DNA of 64,000 nucleotides from Streptomyces griseofuscus (GCF_014673495.1 NZ_CP051006.1:3906001-3970000); one strand, 5' to 3'. Counted from the stretch's first letter, positions 7,841 to 18,976 are shown. Program-made: numbers and translations. The notes: generated from the letters alone by a model not told the origin.

Positions 7841-9199
7841 ATGCGGGGGTTTTGGCGCCATCCGGTCCGGCGCATGGAGCGCGTGGGCCTGCACACCGGG
7901 ATCCGGTGGAAGCTCAGTGCGGCGATCGCGCTGGTCGCCGGTCTCGTGGCGATCGCGTTGAGCCTGGTCGTGCACGACGCGGCCCGGGTCTCGATGCTGG
8001 ACAACGCGCGCGACCTGGCCAATGACCGGGTCCAACTGGCACAGCGCAACTACGAGTTGTCCGGGCGGACGAACTTCCCGAACATAAAGATCGACGATCC
8101 GGAAATGCCGCCGGCCTTGCGCGAGAAGGTGATGGCCGGGCGCCGGGCGAGCGATGTCTCCGACCGGGGCTCGGGTCCGCCGGACATCTGGGCGGCGGTA
8201 CCGGCCAAGGACGGGCATGTGCTGTCGCTGCACAGCCACTTCCCGGACCGTTCCATGGATGTGATGAAGGACCTGGACCAGGCCCTGGTCATCGGGTCCA
8301 TCGCGGTCGTCCTCGGCGGCAGCGCGCTCGGTGTGCTGATCGGCGGGCAGCTGTCCGGCCGGCTGCGCAAGGCCGCGGCCGCGGCGCACCAGGTCGCGCG
8401 GGGCGAGACCGAGGTACGGGTGCGGGAGTCCATCGGCGGGGTCGTACGGGACGAGACCGACGATCTCGCGCGGGCGGTGGACGCGATGGCGGACGCGCTG
8501 CGGCAGCGCCTGGAGGCCGAGCGGCGGGTCACCGCGGACATCGCGCACGAGCTGCGCACCCCGGTGACCGGACTGCTGACGGCCGCCGAGCTGCTGCCGC
8601 CGGGCCGGCCCACCGAGCTGGTGCTGGACCGGGCCAAGGCGATGCGCACGCTGGTGGAGGACGTGCTGGAGGTGGCCCGCCTGGACAGCGCCTCGGAGCG
8701 GGCCGAGCTCCAGGACATCCTGCTGGGCGAGTTCGTCGCGCGGCGGGTGGCGGCGAAGGATCCGGACATCGTCGTACGGGTCGTGCACGAGTCGGAGGTG
8801 ACGACCGACCCGCGCCGCCTGGAACGCGTGCTGTTCAACCTGCTCGCCAATGCCGCGCGGCACGGGCGGCCGCCGATCGAGGTGAGCGTCGAGGGCCGGG
8901 TGATCCGGGTCCGCGACCACGGTCCCGGCTTCCCCGAGGCGCTCCTCGCGGAGGGCCCGAGCCGTTTCCGCACCGGCAGCACGGACCGCGCGGGACAGGG
9001 CCACGGCCTCGGCCTGACCATCGCCGCCGGCCAGGCCCGCGTGCTCGGCGCCCGCCTCACCTTCCGCAACATCCGCCCCGCCGGCCTCCCCCCGGAACTC
9101 CCGGCGGAGGGCGCGGTGGCGGTCCTGTGGCTGCCCGAGCACGCACCGACGAACACGGGGAGCTATCCGATGCTGCCGCTGTCGGGGGGAGCGGGCTGA
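7841..9199 (+). CDS. cseC: Sensor histidine kinase CseC
   Basis: A 452-residue membrane kinase. A first transmembrane helix lies near residues 25-45, with an extracytoplasmic loop of about 95 residues and a second helix near 145-165 (LVIGSIAVVLGGSALGVLIGG), followed by a HAMP region. The H-box TADIAHELRTP places phospho-acceptor His at 236. The ATPase domain has the N-box LFNLLANAARHG and G-boxes (VRDHGPGF, GHGLGLTIAAG). It phosphorylates CseB in response to cell-wall damage such as that caused by lysozyme, vancomycin and beta-lactams. It is the last gene of the operon. Confidence 0.95.
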   Translation: MRGFWRHPVRRMERVGLHTGIRWKLSAAIALVAGLVAIALSLVVHDAARVSMLDNARDLANDRVQLAQRNYELSGRTNFPNIKIDDPEMPPALREKVMAGRRASDVSDRGSGPPDIWAAVPAKDGHVLSLHSHFPDRSMDVMKDLDQALVIGSIAVVLGGSALGVLIGGQLSGRLRKAAAAAHQVARGETEVRVRESIGGVVRDETDDLARAVDAMADALRQRLEAERRVTADIAHELRTPVTGLLTAAELLPPGRPTELVLDRAKAMRTLVEDVLEVARLDSASERAELQDILLGEFVARRVAAKDPDIVVRVVHESEVTTDPRRLERVLFNLLANAARHGRPPIEVSVEGRVIRVRDHGPGFPEALLAEGPSRFRTGSTDRAGQGHGLGLTIAAGQARVLGARLTFRNIRPAGLPPELPAEGAVAVLWLPEHAPTNTGSYPMLPLSGGAG

Positions 9200-9509
9200 G
9201 AGTGCCGTCCCCGGCGACCGGATCCCGCCGGCGACTTTTTCCCTGGACGCATCAATGGGTTCCCCCGGACCAGAAGCCACGTCTTCGGCAGGCGTCGTAC
9301 CACCTCTTGCCCGCCGTCTTTATTGCATGCCGCGCCTGGCTGCGCGCCACCCGCTACGTGGGCACGGTCAGCCCCACGCAGACGGATCCCAACATGCGCG
9401 CCAAGCACAAGTCGGCGTACCACCGGAGGAGTTCACCCGCCGGCAGATCAAGACCGCCTCCGTCGCCCACTTGACCTTCACCCCGACGTCAAGGTTGATG
9501 CTGCCCCCC
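9200..9509. other. Intergenic region between cseC and the MFS gene
   Basis: No convincing gene is seen in either strand; short open frames here lack family signatures and ribosome sites. The right end (9471-9501) holds the MerR-type promoter described separately. Confidence 0.6.
9471..9501 (+). promoter_or_regulatory. MerR-type promoter/operator with 19-bp spacer
   Basis: TTGACC (9471-9476) is separated by 19 bases from TGATGC (9496-9501). Between them lies the dyad ACCTTCAC-CCCGAC-GTCAAGGT (9474-9495), with one mismatch between arms. A 19-bp spacer with a dyad in it is the hallmark of MerR-family activated promoters. The -10 element ends nine bases before ATG 9510, so the exporter message is probably leaderless. 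The likely regulator is the MerR protein encoded two genes downstream. Confidence 0.65.
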
Positions 9510-10793
9510 ATGCACACACCACAGAATCCTTCCGCCGAGCGAGGTAGCGGCTGGGCGCTGACCGTCCTGACCCTGTGCGCGTTCACCCTCGGCACCGGCG
9601 AGATCATGATCGCGGGACTGCTGCCGGAGATCGCCGACGACGCTGGGGTCTCCCTGTCCACGGCCGGGCTGCTGGTCAGCTCCTTCGCCCTGACCGTCGT
9701 CATCGGCGGCCCCGTCCTGGCCTTGACCACAGGACGCGCCCGGCGACGACGGCTGCTGATCGCCCTGATGCTCACCTATGTCCTCGGCAACGTCATATCC
9801 GCCGTGGCACCGTCGTTCTGGCTGCTGGCCACCGGCCGGATCGTCGCCGCGCTGGCCCACTCGGCCCTGATGCCGCTGTTCTTCGGCATCGCGGCGGACG
9901 TCGTGCCGCCGGACAAGCGCGGCATGGCGGTAGCCCGGGTCTCCCTCGGCTTCAGTCTGGCGATGATCGCCGGACTGCCCATCGGCACCGCCCTCGGCCA
10001 GTGGCTGAGCTGGCACGCCACGTTCTGGGCGATCGCCGCGCTCACCCTCGCGGCCACCGTGCCGGTCGCGGCCCTCGCGCCCGACACCCCGGGCATCTCC
10101 GAAGCCGAGGACCAGGGCCGGCTCAGGGAGTTGCGGGTTCTCGGCGATCGCCGGGTGCAGGTCGTCACCGGCATCACCGCGCTCGCCGCCGCCGCCTCCT
10201 TCACCGCGTACACGTACGTCACCCCGCTGCTCACCGACACCGTCGGCTTCGGCGAATCGACGGTCACCGTGCTGCTCTTGCTGTTCGGCATCGGCGGCAC
10301 GGTGGGCAACCTCATCGGCGGCCGGCTGACCGACCGCTCGGTGCTCGGTGCGATCGCCCTCTCCGTCGCGGCACTTGCCGTGTCCCTGCTGCTCCTGGGC
10401 GCGTCGACCGGCGTCAAGGTGGTGGCGGTGGCGTTCCTGTTCCTTTTCGGTGCCGCGTACTACGCGGTGATCCCGGCCGTGAACACACGGCTGCTCAATG
10501 TGGATTCGCGGCAGGCCCGCACCCTGGCACTGACCGTGCAGAGCTCCGCGTTCAACCTCGGTACGGCGCTGGGCGGCTGGCTCGGCGGCCGGGTCATCGC
10601 CGAGGGCGCCGGGCTGCGCTGGCTGCCCGTGGTGGGCTCGCTGGTCGCGCTGGCCGCCCTGCTGCTCGCCGTCGGCGAGGTGAGAGGGGAACGCCGCGGC
10701 ACAGCGGCGCGGGAGCCGGCCGTACACTCCGTGCCCACGCCTTCCGCGCCCGCGCCGGTCGCCGGGGAGCAGGCGTCCCGGAGCACCCACTGA
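9510..10793 (+). CDS. MFS drug exporter (Cmx/CmlA-like, 12 TM)
   Basis: About 427 residues with twelve hydrophobic segments. It resembles the Streptomyces chloramphenicol-resistance/arabinose-efflux type MFS, with the opening LTLCAFTLGTGEIMIAGLLP and loop 2-3 GPVLALTTGRARRRRLL. ATG 9510 is preferred over ATG 9498 because the predicted transcript starts at about 9508-9510. The C-terminal tail after about residue 395 is polar and Pro/Ala-rich. It is paired with the downstream MerR gene. The substrate cannot be told from sequence. Confidence 0.88.
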   Translation: MHTPQNPSAERGSGWALTVLTLCAFTLGTGEIMIAGLLPEIADDAGVSLSTAGLLVSSFALTVVIGGPVLALTTGRARRRRLLIALMLTYVLGNVISAVAPSFWLLATGRIVAALAHSALMPLFFGIAADVVPPDKRGMAVARVSLGFSLAMIAGLPIGTALGQWLSWHATFWAIAALTLAATVPVAALAPDTPGISEAEDQGRLRELRVLGDRRVQVVTGITALAAAASFTAYTYVTPLLTDTVGFGESTVTVLLLLFGIGGTVGNLIGGRLTDRSVLGAIALSVAALAVSLLLLGASTGVKVVAVAFLFLFGAAYYAVIPAVNTRLLNVDSRQARTLALTVQSSAFNLGTALGGWLGGRVIAEGAGLRWLPVVGSLVALAALLLAVGEVRGERRGTAAREPAVHSVPTPSAPAPVAGEQASRSTH

Positions 10794-10827
10794 ACGTTCG
10801 TCACCCATGGCCAGAGGAGAGCGGCAC

Positions 10828-11235
10828 ATGCGCATCGGGGAGCTCGCGCACACCACCGGTACGACCACTCGCGCGCTGCGGTACTACGACGAGCACGGAC
10901 TGCTGCATCCCGAGCGCACCTCCAACGGCTACCGCACGTACGGGTCGGAGGCCGTCCGGATCGTGGAGAACATCCGGCTGCTCCTGGCCGCCGGGCTCAC
11001 CACGGAGGACCTGCTGCTCATCGACGGCTGTCTGCGCGACGAGTTGCTGAGCGACCATGACTGCGCGGACCCCCGCGCCAAGATCGCCGTCTTCGAGCAG
11101 CGGCTGGCGGTGATCCAGCAGCGCATCGGCGATCTCACGCGCGTGCGGAACCAGTTGCTCGACCGGCTCGGCGAACTGCGCAGGGGGACCTGCCCGTCCG
11201 CGGGCAGGTCCGGCGCCCAGCGTCCGGCGGCCTGA
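10828..11235 (+). CDS. MerR-family transcriptional regulator
   Basis: A 135-residue MerR protein. The N-terminal winged HTH reads MRIGELAHTTGTTTRALRYYDEHGLL, followed by a dimerisation helix (AKIAVFEQRLAVIQQRIGDL). ATG 10828 follows AGAGGAGAGCGGCAC and begins exactly at the HTH. The C-terminal effector region is short, and Cys occurs in IDGCLRDELL and DHDCAD, so thiol or metal sensing is possible but unproven. It lies 34 bases after the MFS gene and is inferred to control the promoter at 9471-9501. Confidence 0.88.
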   Translation: MRIGELAHTTGTTTRALRYYDEHGLLHPERTSNGYRTYGSEAVRIVENIRLLLAAGLTTEDLLLIDGCLRDELLSDHDCADPRAKIAVFEQRLAVIQQRIGDLTRVRNQLLDRLGELRRGTCPSAGRSGAQRPAA

Positions 11236-11341
11236 CCGAAGCGGACGTACGGAAGGATCGCGCCCCGAGGGGGCGGGGGGAACTGCGCGACCAGCCCACG
11301 ACGGCCGGCGGTCGATGACGTACCGGAAGCCCGCCAGGAAC

Positions 11342-11401
11342 CCCCGGTACGACGAAGGCCCCCGGGGCGGGCACCCGCCGGGGGCCTTCGTCGTACCGGG
11401 G
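11342..11401. terminator. 24-bp perfect hairpin, bidirectional terminator
   Basis: Arms 11342-11365 and 11378-11401 are perfectly complementary around a 12-base loop. It sits between the convergent merR gene and the leftward MFS gene, whose stop is at 11407, and most likely terminates both. Confidence 0.85.
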
Positions 11402-11406
11402 CCCGG

Positions 11407-12969
11407 TCAGACCGCCTCGACCAGCGGAGCGACCTGCTCCTCCGGCTGAGCCGCCTGCGGGCCACCCCGCAGCGGGACCTCCTTGACGAAGAGCGCGCCG
11501 ACGAGCACCAGGACGGCGATCACGGCGCCCAGCAGGAACGCGGAGTGCGTACCCGCGGAGACCGCGTGCTGGTAGGCCTCGCGGGCCAGCGGCGGCAGCT
11601 TCGCCAGGCTCTTGGCGTCCAGCTGGGCGGACTGCTCGGTGATGCCCTTGCCGAGCGCACCGGCCCGCTCGGCCATGACGTCCTTGACCTTGTTGTTGAA
11701 CAGCGCGCCCATGATGGCGACACCGAACGAGGAGCCGAGCGTACGGAACAGCGTCGTGGACGAGGACGCGACGCCCATGTCCTTCATCTCCACGCTGTTC
11801 TGCGCCACCAGCATGGTGATCTGCATCAGGCAGCCCATGCCGAGGCCGAGGACGGCCATGTAGACGCCGGAGGTGAAGCGGCTCGTGCCGGTGTCCATCA
11901 GCGACAGCAGGTACAGGCCCGCGACCATCAGCACACCGCCGACGATCGGAAAGACCTTGTAGCGCCCGGTGTTGGTGGTGACCCGCCCGGCGACCATCGA
12001 CGTCACCAGCATCGCGCCGAGCATCGGCAGCAGCAGCAGACCGGAGTTGGTCGCCGACGCGCCCTGCACCGCCTGCTGGTACAGCGGCAGGAACAGCGTC
12101 GCGCCGAACATCACGAAGCCGGTGATGAAGCCGATCACGGACATCAGGGTGAAGTTGCGGTTGCGGAAGATGTGCAGCGGCAGCACCGGGTCGGCGGCCT
12201 TCGTCTGCCAGAACACGAACCCGGCCAGCGCCACCACGCCGATGGCTATGAGCTCCATGATCCGCGCGGAGGTCCAGGCGTACTCGCTGCCGCCCCAGGT
12301 GGTGACCAGCACGATCGAGGTGATGCCGATGGTCAGCAGCGCGACACCGAGGTAGTCGATGCCCGCCTTGGCCCGCTTGCGCGGCAGGTGCAGCACCGCG
12401 CTGACCAGGACCAGCGCGACCGCGCCGAGCGGCAGGTTGATGTAGAAGGACCAGCGCCAGCCCCAGTTGTCGGTGATGGTGCCGCCGACCAGCGGACCGC
12501 CGATCATCGCCAGCGCCATCACGGCGGCCATCATGCCCTGGTACTTGCCCCGCTCCCGCGGCGGCACGAGGTCACCGATGATCGCCATGACGCCGACCAT
12601 CAGACCGCCGGCGCCGAGGCCCTGGATGGCGCGGAAGCCGATCAGCTCGCCCATGTTCTGGGCCATGCCGCTGAGCGCGGAGCCGATCAGGAAGATCACG
12701 ATCGAGCTGAGGAAGGCGCCCTTGCGCCCGTACATGTCACCGAGCTTGCCCCAGATCGGGGTGGAGGCCGCGGTGGCCAGGGTGTAGCCGGTGACCACCC
12801 AGGACAGGTGCTCCAGGCCGCCCAGCTCGCCGACGATGGTGGGCATCGCGGTGCCCACGATCATGTTGTCGAGCATCGCGAGCATCATCGCGATCATGAG
12901 CGCGAGCAGTACGACGCGTACGCTCCGCTGTTTCTTGCCCTCCCGGGGGCTCTCCACCGTGTCCGCCAT
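11407..12969 (-). CDS. MFS multidrug exporter, DHA2/EmrB-QacA type (14 TM)
   Basis: A 520-residue transporter with fourteen predicted membrane helices. It has the DHA2 features MLDNMIVGTAMPTIVGELGG in helix 1, WGKLGDMYGRKGAF in the loop 2-3 motif and GPLVGGTITDNWGWRWSFYINLP in motif C and beyond. It exports drugs or toxic metabolites using the proton gradient. It is divergent from the TetR gene at 13094, and two mirror-image operator-like sites fill the shared promoter region, so repression by that TetR is very likely. Confidence 0.93.
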   Translation of the reverse strand: MADTVESPREGKKQRSVRVVLLALMIAMMLAMLDNMIVGTAMPTIVGELGGLEHLSWVVTGYTLATAASTPIWGKLGDMYGRKGAFLSSIVIFLIGSALSGMAQNMGELIGFRAIQGLGAGGLMVGVMAIIGDLVPPRERGKYQGMMAAVMALAMIGGPLVGGTITDNWGWRWSFYINLPLGAVALVLVSAVLHLPRKRAKAGIDYLGVALLTIGITSIVLVTTWGGSEYAWTSARIMELIAIGVVALAGFVFWQTKAADPVLPLHIFRNRNFTLMSVIGFITGFVMFGATLFLPLYQQAVQGASATNSGLLLLPMLGAMLVTSMVAGRVTTNTGRYKVFPIVGGVLMVAGLYLLSLMDTGTSRFTSGVYMAVLGLGMGCLMQITMLVAQNSVEMKDMGVASSSTTLFRTLGSSFGVAIMGALFNNKVKDVMAERAGALGKGITEQSAQLDAKSLAKLPPLAREAYQHAVSAGTHSAFLLGAVIAVLVLVGALFVKEVPLRGGPQAAQPEEQVAPLVEAV

Positions 12970-12995
12970 CTCTTCCCTACTCCCCCTCGGCGACT

Positions 12996-13066
12996 ACTTA
13001 CTTGCCGCCCGGCTAGTTAGTACACTGCGCAAGGTAGAGGGCAAACTAGCCGGGCGTCAAGTAAGT
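12996..13066. promoter_or_regulatory. Twin TetR operators between divergent exporter and regulator
   Basis: A 23-base block at 12996-13018 is repeated as its reverse complement at 13044-13066 with one mismatch. Each block is itself an imperfect palindrome (AACTAG-N8-CAAGTA). The 25-base middle holds no gene. Two sites, one facing each gene, suggest that the TetR protein represses both the exporter and itself. Confidence 0.75.
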
Positions 13067-13093
13067 TTCCGCAGAAGCGCGAGGAGTACGAGG

Positions 13094-13699
13094 ATGGGCG
13101 TCACCATGGACGGCACCAAGCAGCAGCGCCGCGGCAACACCCGCCAGCGCATCCAGGACGTCGCGCTCGAACTCTTCGCCGAGCAGGGCTACGAGAAGAC
13201 CTCGCTGCGCGAGATCGCCGAGCGCCTCGACGTCACCAAGGCGGCCCTGTACTACCACTTCAAGACCAAGGAAGAGATCATCGTCAGCCTCTTCGAGGAC
13301 CTGACGCAGCCGATCGCCGACCTGATCGAGTGGGGACGCGGCCAGCCGCACACCCTGGAGACGAAGCAGGAGATCCTGCGGCGCTACAGCGAGGGGCTCT
13401 CGAACGCGGAGCCGCTCTTCCGCTTCATGCAGGAGAACCAGGCGACCGTGCGGGAGCTGCGCATCGGCGAGACCTTCAAGGACCGCATGCACGACCTGCG
13501 GGACATACTGATGGACCCGGACGCCGAGCTGGTCGACCAGGTGCGCTCGCTCAGCGCGATGTTCACCCTGCACGCCGGGATGTTCGTGATGCAGGACCTG
13601 GCGGGCGATGTGGAGAAGCGCCGCCAGGCCGTGCTGGAGGTCGCCCTGGACCTGGTCACCCAGGCCCACGAGCACGCCCAGGCCGGCACCGACGACTGA
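13094..13699 (+). CDS. TetR-family repressor
   Basis: A 201-residue TetR regulator. The N-terminal HTH is NTRQRIQDVALELFAEQGYEKTSLREIAERLDVTKAALYYHFKTKEEII, seen here in overlapping parts from about residue 13 to 60. The ligand-binding C-terminal half is helical and shows no recognisable ligand signature. ATG 13094 lies next to GAGGAGTACGAGG; ATG 13106 is an alternative. It is divergent from the DHA2 exporter and is inferred to sense that pump's substrate. Confidence 0.93.
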   Translation: MGVTMDGTKQQRRGNTRQRIQDVALELFAEQGYEKTSLREIAERLDVTKAALYYHFKTKEEIIVSLFEDLTQPIADLIEWGRGQPHTLETKQEILRRYSEGLSNAEPLFRFMQENQATVRELRIGETFKDRMHDLRDILMDPDAELVDQVRSLSAMFTLHAGMFVMQDLAGDVEKRRQAVLEVALDLVTQAHEHAQAGTDD

Positions 13700-13771
13700 G
13701 CCGCCCACGTCGACTCACTCGACTCGGGCGGCTCGGACGGCTCGCTCGGCGGCTCATACGGCCCGCCCGGC

Positions 13772-14320
13772 TCAGACGCGGACGCCCTTGCCCTTCAGGA
13801 AGGGCACCGGGTTGAGGGCGGAGCCGTAGTTCGGGGTGGTACGGATCTCGAAGTGCAGGTGGGGACCCGTGGAGTTGCCGGTGGAGCCGGACAGGGCGAT
13901 GTGCTGGCCCGTCTTCACCTTCTGGCCGATCTTGACGTCGACGCGGGACAGGTGCGCGTACTGGGAGTAGACGCCGTTCTCGTGCTTGATCACGATGGCG
14001 TTGCCGTACGCGGGACCGTCACCGGCGCCGTTGGGGCCGGCCTTGACGACGGTGCCGCCGTGCACGGAGAAGACCTCGGTACCGGTGGACACCGCGAAGT
14101 CCTGGCCGCTGTGCTTGGCGACCCAGTGGGCGCCGGACTGGTTGAAGCCCGCGGAGAGCGAGTACTTCTTCACCGGGTCGACCCAGGAGGCCGCCGACGG
14201 AGCGGCGCTCGCGACTCCGGCGCCCAGCACGACCGGGACAGCGACACCGGCGGCCAGGAAGGCGGCGCGGGTACGGAGCGAGGACGTACGGGTGGCACGG
14301 AACGTGAAGCGCTTGGACAT
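13772..14320 (-). CDS. Secreted M23 family metallopeptidase
   Basis: A 182-residue secreted peptidase. A twin-positive N terminus and hydrophobic signal (about residues 1-40, cleavage near VASA-APS) precede a LytM/M23 domain. Zinc ligands are visible in HSGQDFAVS (H..D) and PHLHFEI (H-x-H), with GTVVKAG and YAHLS also typical. It should cut peptidoglycan cross-bridges outside the cell. It is divergent from the acid phosphatase. Its leader is long (see 14321-14777) and contains a strong small hairpin. The lack of LysM or SH3 domains makes this a compact enzyme. Confidence 0.93.
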   Translation of the reverse strand: MSKRFTFRATRTSSLRTRAAFLAAGVAVPVVLGAGVASAAPSAASWVDPVKKYSLSAGFNQSGAHWVAKHSGQDFAVSTGTEVFSVHGGTVVKAGPNGAGDGPAYGNAIVIKHENGVYSQYAHLSRVDVKIGQKVKTGQHIALSGSTGNSTGPHLHFEIRTTPNYGSALNPVPFLKGKGVRV

Positions 14321-14777
14321 CGAGACCTCGTGAACTCGGGGACAGATCAGCCGCCCGGCGGACAGGCGTTCACCGCGGCGGCCATCCCTTGGTAACCGAT
14401 CGCCCCGGCCGGGCGAAAGCGGTACATCTACGGCGCCCGGTAGTAGATGAGTCGAAAACTACCCATCGTCTTGACAGCCCCCGCGTCTACCCGGCATCCC
14501 CCGTCATGAACTGCCCGTTTCCGCCGGAAACCGAGGATCTACGAGCCTTTTGCCCGCCCTTTACCCGCCCGATGGATCCCACTATCGGGGCTAGTAAGGG
14601 ATAAATCGCCTGTGCGGCATGTCACCGGCTTCGCGTACCGGCGGGGCCCTGAATGTGATGCAGACCCCTATCCACCTACCGTTCGGTAACCCTACGGTTC
14701 CTCTCACGCCATCCGCACCACAGATCATGCACCTGCCATCCGGCACCGCGTACGTGACGTGAGAGGAACCCCCACCG
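14321..14777. other. Divergent leader region of the M23 and phosphatase genes
   Basis: No gene is seen in 457 bases. On the M23 side a hairpin CATCTAC-N11-GTAGATG (14425-14449) and GC-rich complementary blocks nearer the gene suggest a structured leader. I could not recognise the conserved segments of the c-di-AMP (ydaO) riboswitch found before some Streptomyces wall hydrolases. On the phosphatase side there is a palindrome TACCG-TT-CGGTA (14677-14688) and a hairpin covering the ribosome site. Confidence 0.5.
14696..14770 (+). promoter_or_regulatory. Inverted repeat that can mask the ribosome-binding site
   Basis: GGTTCCTCTCAC (14696-14707) and GTGAGAGGAACC (14759-14770) are perfect 12-base complements separated by 51 bases. 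The right arm contains the only plausible Shine-Dalgarno (GAGAGGA) of the gene starting at 14778. If transcription begins upstream of 14696, the folded leader would block translation. A DNA operator role is the alternative. Confidence 0.5.
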
Positions 14778-15410
14778 ATGACCAGCCCCCTGGCGCGCCG
14801 CCTCACCGTGACCGCCGTCTCCGTGGCCGCCCTGGCCGCCGTGGCCGCCCCGGCCCAGGCAGCGGACGCCACCACGGCCCCGGCCACCACCGCAGCAGCG
14901 AGCGCCACGACCGGCAAGGTCGACTTCGCCACCTGGCAGAACGACTGCCAGACGGTCATGGACCAGACCATGCCGTACCTGGAGCAGCGCATCGCCACCG
15001 CGAAGCCGGGCGAGAAGCAGGCCATCGTCTTCGACATCGACAACACCACGCTGGACACCGACCTGGGCTTCTCGATCCCCCAGAAGGCCAACAAGCCCGT
15101 GTTCGACGTCGCTCGGTACGCCCAGGACCACGGCGTCGCCCTCTTCTTCGTGACCGCCCGCCCGGGCATCATCGAGGCGCCCACCAAGTGGAACCTGGAG
15201 TACGACGGCTACCAGGTCTCCGGCATCTACGTGCGCGGCCTGTTCGACCTGTTCAAGAACGTCGCGGACTACAAGACCGCCCAGCGCGTCGACATCGAGA
15301 ACAAGGGCTACGACATCATCGCCAACATCGGCAACAGCGCCACCGACCTGTCCGGCGGCCACGCCGACCGCACGTTCAAGCTGCCGGACTACAACGGCCA
15401 GCTCTCCTAG
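14778..15410 (+). CDS. Secreted HAD-superfamily acid phosphatase
   Basis: A 210-residue secreted protein. The signal peptide spans about residues 1-28 (LTVTAVSVAALAAVAAPAQA), followed by a Thr/Ala-rich stretch. The HAD class B acid phosphatase domain has catalytic motif I FDIDNTTLD near residue 85 and motif II FVTARPG. It likely releases phosphate from organic esters outside the cell. The C terminus is shorter than in some homologues but still has GNSATD where the final acidic motif is expected. It is probably a complete gene. The leader has a ribosome-site hairpin. Confidence 0.88.
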   Translation: MTSPLARRLTVTAVSVAALAAVAAPAQAADATTAPATTAAASATTGKVDFATWQNDCQTVMDQTMPYLEQRIATAKPGEKQAIVFDIDNTTLDTDLGFSIPQKANKPVFDVARYAQDHGVALFFVTARPGIIEAPTKWNLEYDGYQVSGIYVRGLFDLFKNVADYKTAQRVDIENKGYDIIANIGNSATDLSGGHADRTFKLPDYNGQLS

Positions 15411-15466
15411 GGCAGTTAGGCTCCCTCCGTAGACTTCTGACGGCCCTGCGACCACGGGGGTGGCGG

Positions 15467-16402
15467 ATGGAGCCGAAGGTACTGGGCGACAGACTCGCGC
15501 CCGCCGCGACCGGCCCGCTGGTGCGCAGGCCGCTCGCGGCGGAAGCGGTGGACTCGCCGTTCCCCGCAGGCTGCTGACCCTGGGCGACCTGGAGATGGAC
15601 GCCGTCCAGGCCGTACGGCTCGGCCACCGGCAACTGGCCCGCGAACTGCTCCGCTGCGCGGACACCTGCCACTTCCTGGAGTTCCTCCTTCGTCGCCCGC
15701 ACACTCGTGGAGCAGAGCCGGGCACAGGTCGAACTGATCGCCAGGGTGGACAAGTTGATCGTCCGCGTACCGCGCCGACGCCCGCGACACCGCCTTCGAG
15801 GACGCGCCGCCCGATCCGATGCCCGGGGAGCGCCCGGTGACCGGCACCGGGCGGCTGCGGGCCGAGGAAGCGTGCTGGCCGTGGCTGCGTCTCCAGGGCG
15901 CGCGGCGGATCGAGGAGTTCCTGGACGCGGGAATGCCGGAGACGACGATGTCCCTCATCCTGTCGGACATCTCCGACCTCACCGATTTAGGCGCTCTTCT
16001 TCCATTCGGCGAGCTGCGCGGTCTGTGGCTGGACGGCTGCCCGGCCGCACACGGCCTGGAGCGGCTTTCCGTTCTGCCGGTCGACGCACCGCTTGAATAC
16101 CTGGCCCTCGGCAGGTCCAGTACCGACAGCACGGGATTACGGCGGGCTGAGCCACTGGCCGCTCACCGCGGAACCGACGGTCGGCGACTGGCACGAAGTC
16201 GCGGAACTCCCCGTCCTGACGGACCTCCATCAGAACGGGAGGATCGTCCGGGAATACTCTCGCTCTCTCACCCGTATGTCAGAACTCCCCCGCATCGAAG
16301 CACTTGAGGTCCGGATGCCGGCCGGCAACGAGGACTTCTCCCCCTGCCTCCCGCTGCCGAGAACTCTTCCCCAACGCCCGACTCACCGTGGAAGAAAACT
16401 GA
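15467..16402 (+). pseudogene. Decayed NACHT/leucine-rich-repeat (NLR-like) gene
   Basis: At least five fragments in three frames read in order like a Streptomyces NACHT-LRR protein. The start is MEPKVLGDRLAPAATGPLVRR (15467). Next come LGDLEMDAVQAVRLGHRQLA (about 15580-15680), FVARTLVEQSRAQVELIARV (from about 15684), and ADARDTAFED and then leucine-rich ELRGLWLDGCPAAHGLERL (about 15780-16110). It ends with ELPVLTDLH and SELPRIEALEV, and a C terminus ELFPNARLTVEEN at 16361-16402. The whole ATPase core is missing. Frameshifts and deletions make it non-functional. A rare TTA codon is present at 15987. It was probably an antiphage-type sensor. Confidence 0.75.
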
Positions 16403-16434
16403 AAGGGGCCGGTGCCCAAAAGCACCGGCCCCTT
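16403..16434. terminator. Hairpin terminator after clpC
   Basis: AAGGGGCCGGTGC (16403-16415) pairs perfectly with GCACCGGCCCCTT (16422-16434) around a 6-base loop. It lies 20 bases beyond the clpC stop and touches the end of the NLR relic on the other strand. Confidence 0.85.
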
Positions 16435-16453
16435 CAGTTGACGCGCCGCAGGC

Positions 16454-18976
<2,523 letters not shown>

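Noticed and set aside
9255..9497. In-frame N-terminal extension of the MFS exporter
   Set aside because: The extra residues have no family similarity, and the MerR-type promoter would lie inside the coding region.
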